NCBI RefSeq assembly: GCF_018691265.1
Contig: NW_024881279.1
Location: 9,092,243 to 9,156,242 of the forward strand
DNA length: 64,000 nucleotides
From: Tyto alba
Taxonomy: Eukaryota > Chordata > Aves > Strigiformes > Tytonidae
Direction of reading: 5' to 3'
Below are positions 61,001-64,000 of the stretch, in pieces. The notes beneath the pieces are model-generated. The model searched no databases and was not told the origin of the DNA. It worked only from the letters and a program-made list of their open reading frames with translations. The first letter of the stretch is position 1; every line of letters starts with the position of its first letter. The position numbers were made by a program, and so were the translations under genes.

Positions 61001-64000
61001 GTCCTGGGAACTGAAGCAAAAGGAAGTGAAAGCAGACGGTGTGGGACACTCTTCATCTGCAGTCACAGCTTGTCTTTTGTAACAAGCACCTTTTCTTTCA
61101 CGTCTCTGTATGCAATGAGGGGAGCTGCTCCATGCCTGGTTTTCTCTCAGGCAGAGGCAAGCAGATTGCCACACTGCTCCTTGAAGTTTGGTATTCGAGG
61201 TCTGCACTGTGCTGACTAGGCGCTGGGCAGGGAACAATCATATAAATTACATGGTATTGTTCCTGGGTCCTGCAACTGCTGCTTGAGAGCTCAGAGAGGC
61301 CCTGAGTCTCACAGAAAGGAGGATCAGATATAAACAGTGTTGGGGAATTAAAGAAAACTTAATATTTTCCTTTAAAGAAAGCTTTAATAGCTTTCCTTCT
61401 GAGTCATACAGGCTTTGCCTGAGGCATCATCATTCCTAGAGAAACGAGTTGACTATCACATGGATTGGCGGGACACAGAGCCGCGATGTAACATTCTCTC
61501 ATTGCTCACATAACTGGGCTTATGCCTGAACTCCTGGAAACTGGAGAGTCACAAGGGGAGAGCCCAGATCTATATCTGGTTCATTTTACTTCTTTGGGAC
61601 CAAATATATTAGCAAAGATGTTGGCAGAACATTATCACTCAGTCTTAGAAGCAAGTCCCACATAAAATGCATGGAGATGTCTTTTTCCATGGTTGGTCAT
61701 GTATGAGCCACATACACCTGCAAAGGGAGTACAGCTAAAAGCAAGGTCAGAATTGTCCCCATTATCCAGACGGAAGCCCTAGGTTGGGTGTCAAGACCAA
61801 GGTCTGCAGTGCAGGGTGCTGTAAGCTTGCCTTGATGCTTTGCAATTGTTTCACTGATGTTTCAAGGACAGCTGTAGATTCTCCATCTGTAGGAGATCCC
61901 ATGGAGGGGCCCAAAGTCAGCATGGCTTGTTCAGCACCATCTCATCCTAGAGTGTATATGGGTATGGATAACATAACCAAGTGATTAGAGGAGGAAAATC
62001 CATAAGGAACCCACTCCCTGAGGACATGACTCCACCTTTACACTGCAGCAAGCTCTACCACTTCCAAGGGGGTTGGTGTCCACGGGGAGCTGCATCCTAG
62101 TTGGTCAGACCCGGAGGTCACATCACTCACTTCATCTTCTGCATGGGGAGAGCCGATTTATAATCAATTGTTACTGCAGGGTCAGACAAAAGTTACCAGT
62201 TTTGGAAGCTGCTGTGTGTCCACATGCCTGACCTGGGACGTGTGGTCAGGAGTGATGCTGTGGTGGCCCATCACTGCAGCTCAGGGACCTGCCAGGCAGC
62301 CCTGCCCCACTCATTCCCCAGCCCCTGTGGCTTTGGCTGCTTGCCCCAGCAAGAAGCCAGTATATGCCGCCTCCCTAGTTCCTTCCTTTTTTTTACTTTT
62401 CTCTTTAGCTGCCACCCACCTGACACAGATGCCAGCAGGGCTGGCAGGGACCCAGTGCTGCCTTTTCTCTTTGACAAAGCAGGCTGGAAGTGGCAGCGGG
62501 TGGGCTCTGCAGATGGCAGAGCCTGGTCTGCAGTGATGCCTCTGTCCTGTCATGGTCAGGTCACGCCCAGGGTCCAGCTTGTCCCACTAATCCCATGCCT
62601 TAATGGGTCACAGGGGGGTGCTAATTGGCAGAGGAGCCCAGCTCCCCTTCACAGGGCACCCACTGGGAGCGAATCTGCTGGTGCCAGTGGGGTTGCCTGA
62701 GCGCAGGGCAAGCACAGCAAGCTGTGAGGTCCTGCAGCTGAGTATCCCCTCCATGAATACTCCCTTCTCCAGTGGTCAAGAGCTTCTGGGTGAGCGCTTG
62801 CCCAGCTGCACTGCCCAGGAGGCTGCAGATCTTTCCCCATCTCTCTGTTCTTGGTGTTTGCTCCTGTACAGATGCTTTTCAGATAAGCTTTTGTGTGTAG
62901 CTTCCTCATCCTCTGCCCTGGTCTTTATTCCTTCAGCTCCAGCATCTCCACCACTACTGGCCTGATAATTCAGTGTCCTTCCTTGTGAGGACAAAAGAGC
63001 TCTAGCAAATCCAGTGGTTCAAATTCCAGCTAAGACCTGTGTCTGACCATTGAGGAGAACGAAGCACCTTGAAGACTTGGGGAGCAATGCAAGGGGCTGC
63101 TCAGGGTCTTCCTGAAGCCCCCCTTCCCCACATCCAGCCCGTGTGAAGCCCTAAACACAGGCACTGGACTGGATTTCAGGCAGGATGAGCAAGGCTGTGT
63201 CGCTACCACAGTTATAAATAGCTGCTTGTGGGCTCCCTGGCTGGCTACAGTGGTGGTGGCTTGGGCAGAGGTTTCTGATCAAAGAGCAGATGATTATTTC
63301 TGGCTGTGTGTTTTCTTTTCACAGGCTGTTTTGCCTCCACCTCTCGCTGCACTTTGGACGGCAGGTGAATTGTGTTTGGTTAAGTGAGTCATCGCCCCCG
63401 CCACCAACGCGCCCTTTCATAACGCGCAGACGTCACAGCTTTTAAAGAGGTCAAGTTGTTAGTACTCGGCAGAAGATCTGTCACCCAGAAACTTGTCTTG
63501 GTGGATCTGCTGGAGCAAATTGCAGGTTTTCCTTCACAAGAAGCCTGGCACCATTTATTTGTGGATTTTAGGAATGTATTGCAGTGAAGTTTGGGGAGCA
63601 AAGAGCCCACTCTGCTCTTCTGAAAGAGCAAATGCAGAAGCCCTAGAATGGTTTGCAGGGGAGAGAAGGGTGCTGTGAAAGTTGTGTATCCTTAGAGACA
63701 TTTTTATGAAAATGAATCCCAAGAAGTTCAGTGAATAAAGTTCTGTTATAACTCTTAGCTGATAATTAACATAGCAAAAAGTCTTAATTTACACATTTTC
63801 TGAATGAAGGGACAAGTTGGAGAAGGATGTATCAGAGAGGAACAAGTGTGAGTGCTCTGCAGGGAGCAGGAGCAGAAGCAGGGATTCGACTTTCCAAAAC
63901 ACCCTTCTCTTGCAAGATTCAAGTTCTGTTTGGGTTTTGCTTTTCTTATTATTCAGTGCAAAAGCAAAAGAGTTGTTTCATAGGAAACCTCTGCCCGGTG
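58021..64000. other. Upstream flank of the LONRF gene, no gene recognised
   Basis: GC content falls off from 58.1 kb. A 234-codon + strand open frame (59012-59716) has no domain, no codon pattern and no supporting splice sites, and overlaps an 83-codon frame on the other strand. A 28-nt poly(A) tract lies at 59890. An exon-like segment at about 63325-63363 (tttcttttcacag ... GGCAG|gtgaat) is too short and unspecific to call. Confidence 0.55.
59890..59917 (+). repeat. Poly(A) tract, 28 nt
   Basis: An uninterrupted A run, the longest homopolymer in the window. There is no recognisable retrocopy body upstream. Confidence 0.95.

Noticed and set aside
63325..63363. Short exon-like segment with acceptor tttcttttcacag and donor GGCAG|gtgaat
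   Set aside because: At under 40 bp with no recognisable peptide and a weak donor, chance occurrence is likely.

Overview
The window looks like vertebrate nuclear DNA, most likely from a bird or another sauropsid. Coding exons are short, flanked by GT/AG splice sites and separated by long introns. There is one strong CpG-island promoter. Interspersed repeats are sparse: I saw no Alu- or B1-like SINEs and no confident CR1 copy. The gene content has no prokaryotic, organelle or viral character. The species cannot be determined from the sequence.

The left part (1 to about 10-11.7 kb, + strand) is the 3' end of GRIA1, which encodes the AMPA receptor subunit GluA1. Two coding exons are present: the M4 transmembrane exon (5929..6063) and the terminal exon for the cytoplasmic tail and stop (8406..8594). 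A long presumptive 3' UTR follows. The alternative flip/flop exons were not found in the first 5.9 kb and probably lie upstream of the window. The tail keeps the Ser831 context and the C-terminal ATGL PDZ ligand, but the segment that carries the PKA site Ser845 in mammals is altered and shortened, with no Arg-X-Ser motif.

The middle (about 11.7 to 41.8 kb) has no recognisable protein gene. It holds homopolymer tracts, a compound CAT/AAT microsatellite, two striking inverted repeats, AT-rich blocks that may be conserved non-coding elements, and a small CpG-rich patch followed downstream by two exon-like segments that could belong to an unannotated + strand lncRNA.

The right part (about 41.8 to 57.8 kb, - strand) is a complete LONRF-family gene. 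Twelve exons could be assembled by hand with consistent phases, giving a continuous 1896-nt CDS (631 aa): RING finger, TPR-like helices, second RING finger, then a LON substrate-binding domain. It is transcribed toward GRIA1 (convergent, tail to tail). Its promoter is a CpG island with a CCAAT box and GC boxes. The presumed 5' leader has an ACGGG pentanucleotide repeat with G-quadruplex potential and a strong-context 33-codon uORF whose stop overlaps the main start codon (ATGA). In human the neighbour 3' of GRIA1 is, from memory, FAM114A2, and LONRF3 is on Xq not far from GRIA3. A LONRF gene next to GRIA1 is therefore plausibly an extra vertebrate ohnologue missing from mammals.

The last 6 kb (about 58 to 64 kb) are upstream flank with no supported gene.
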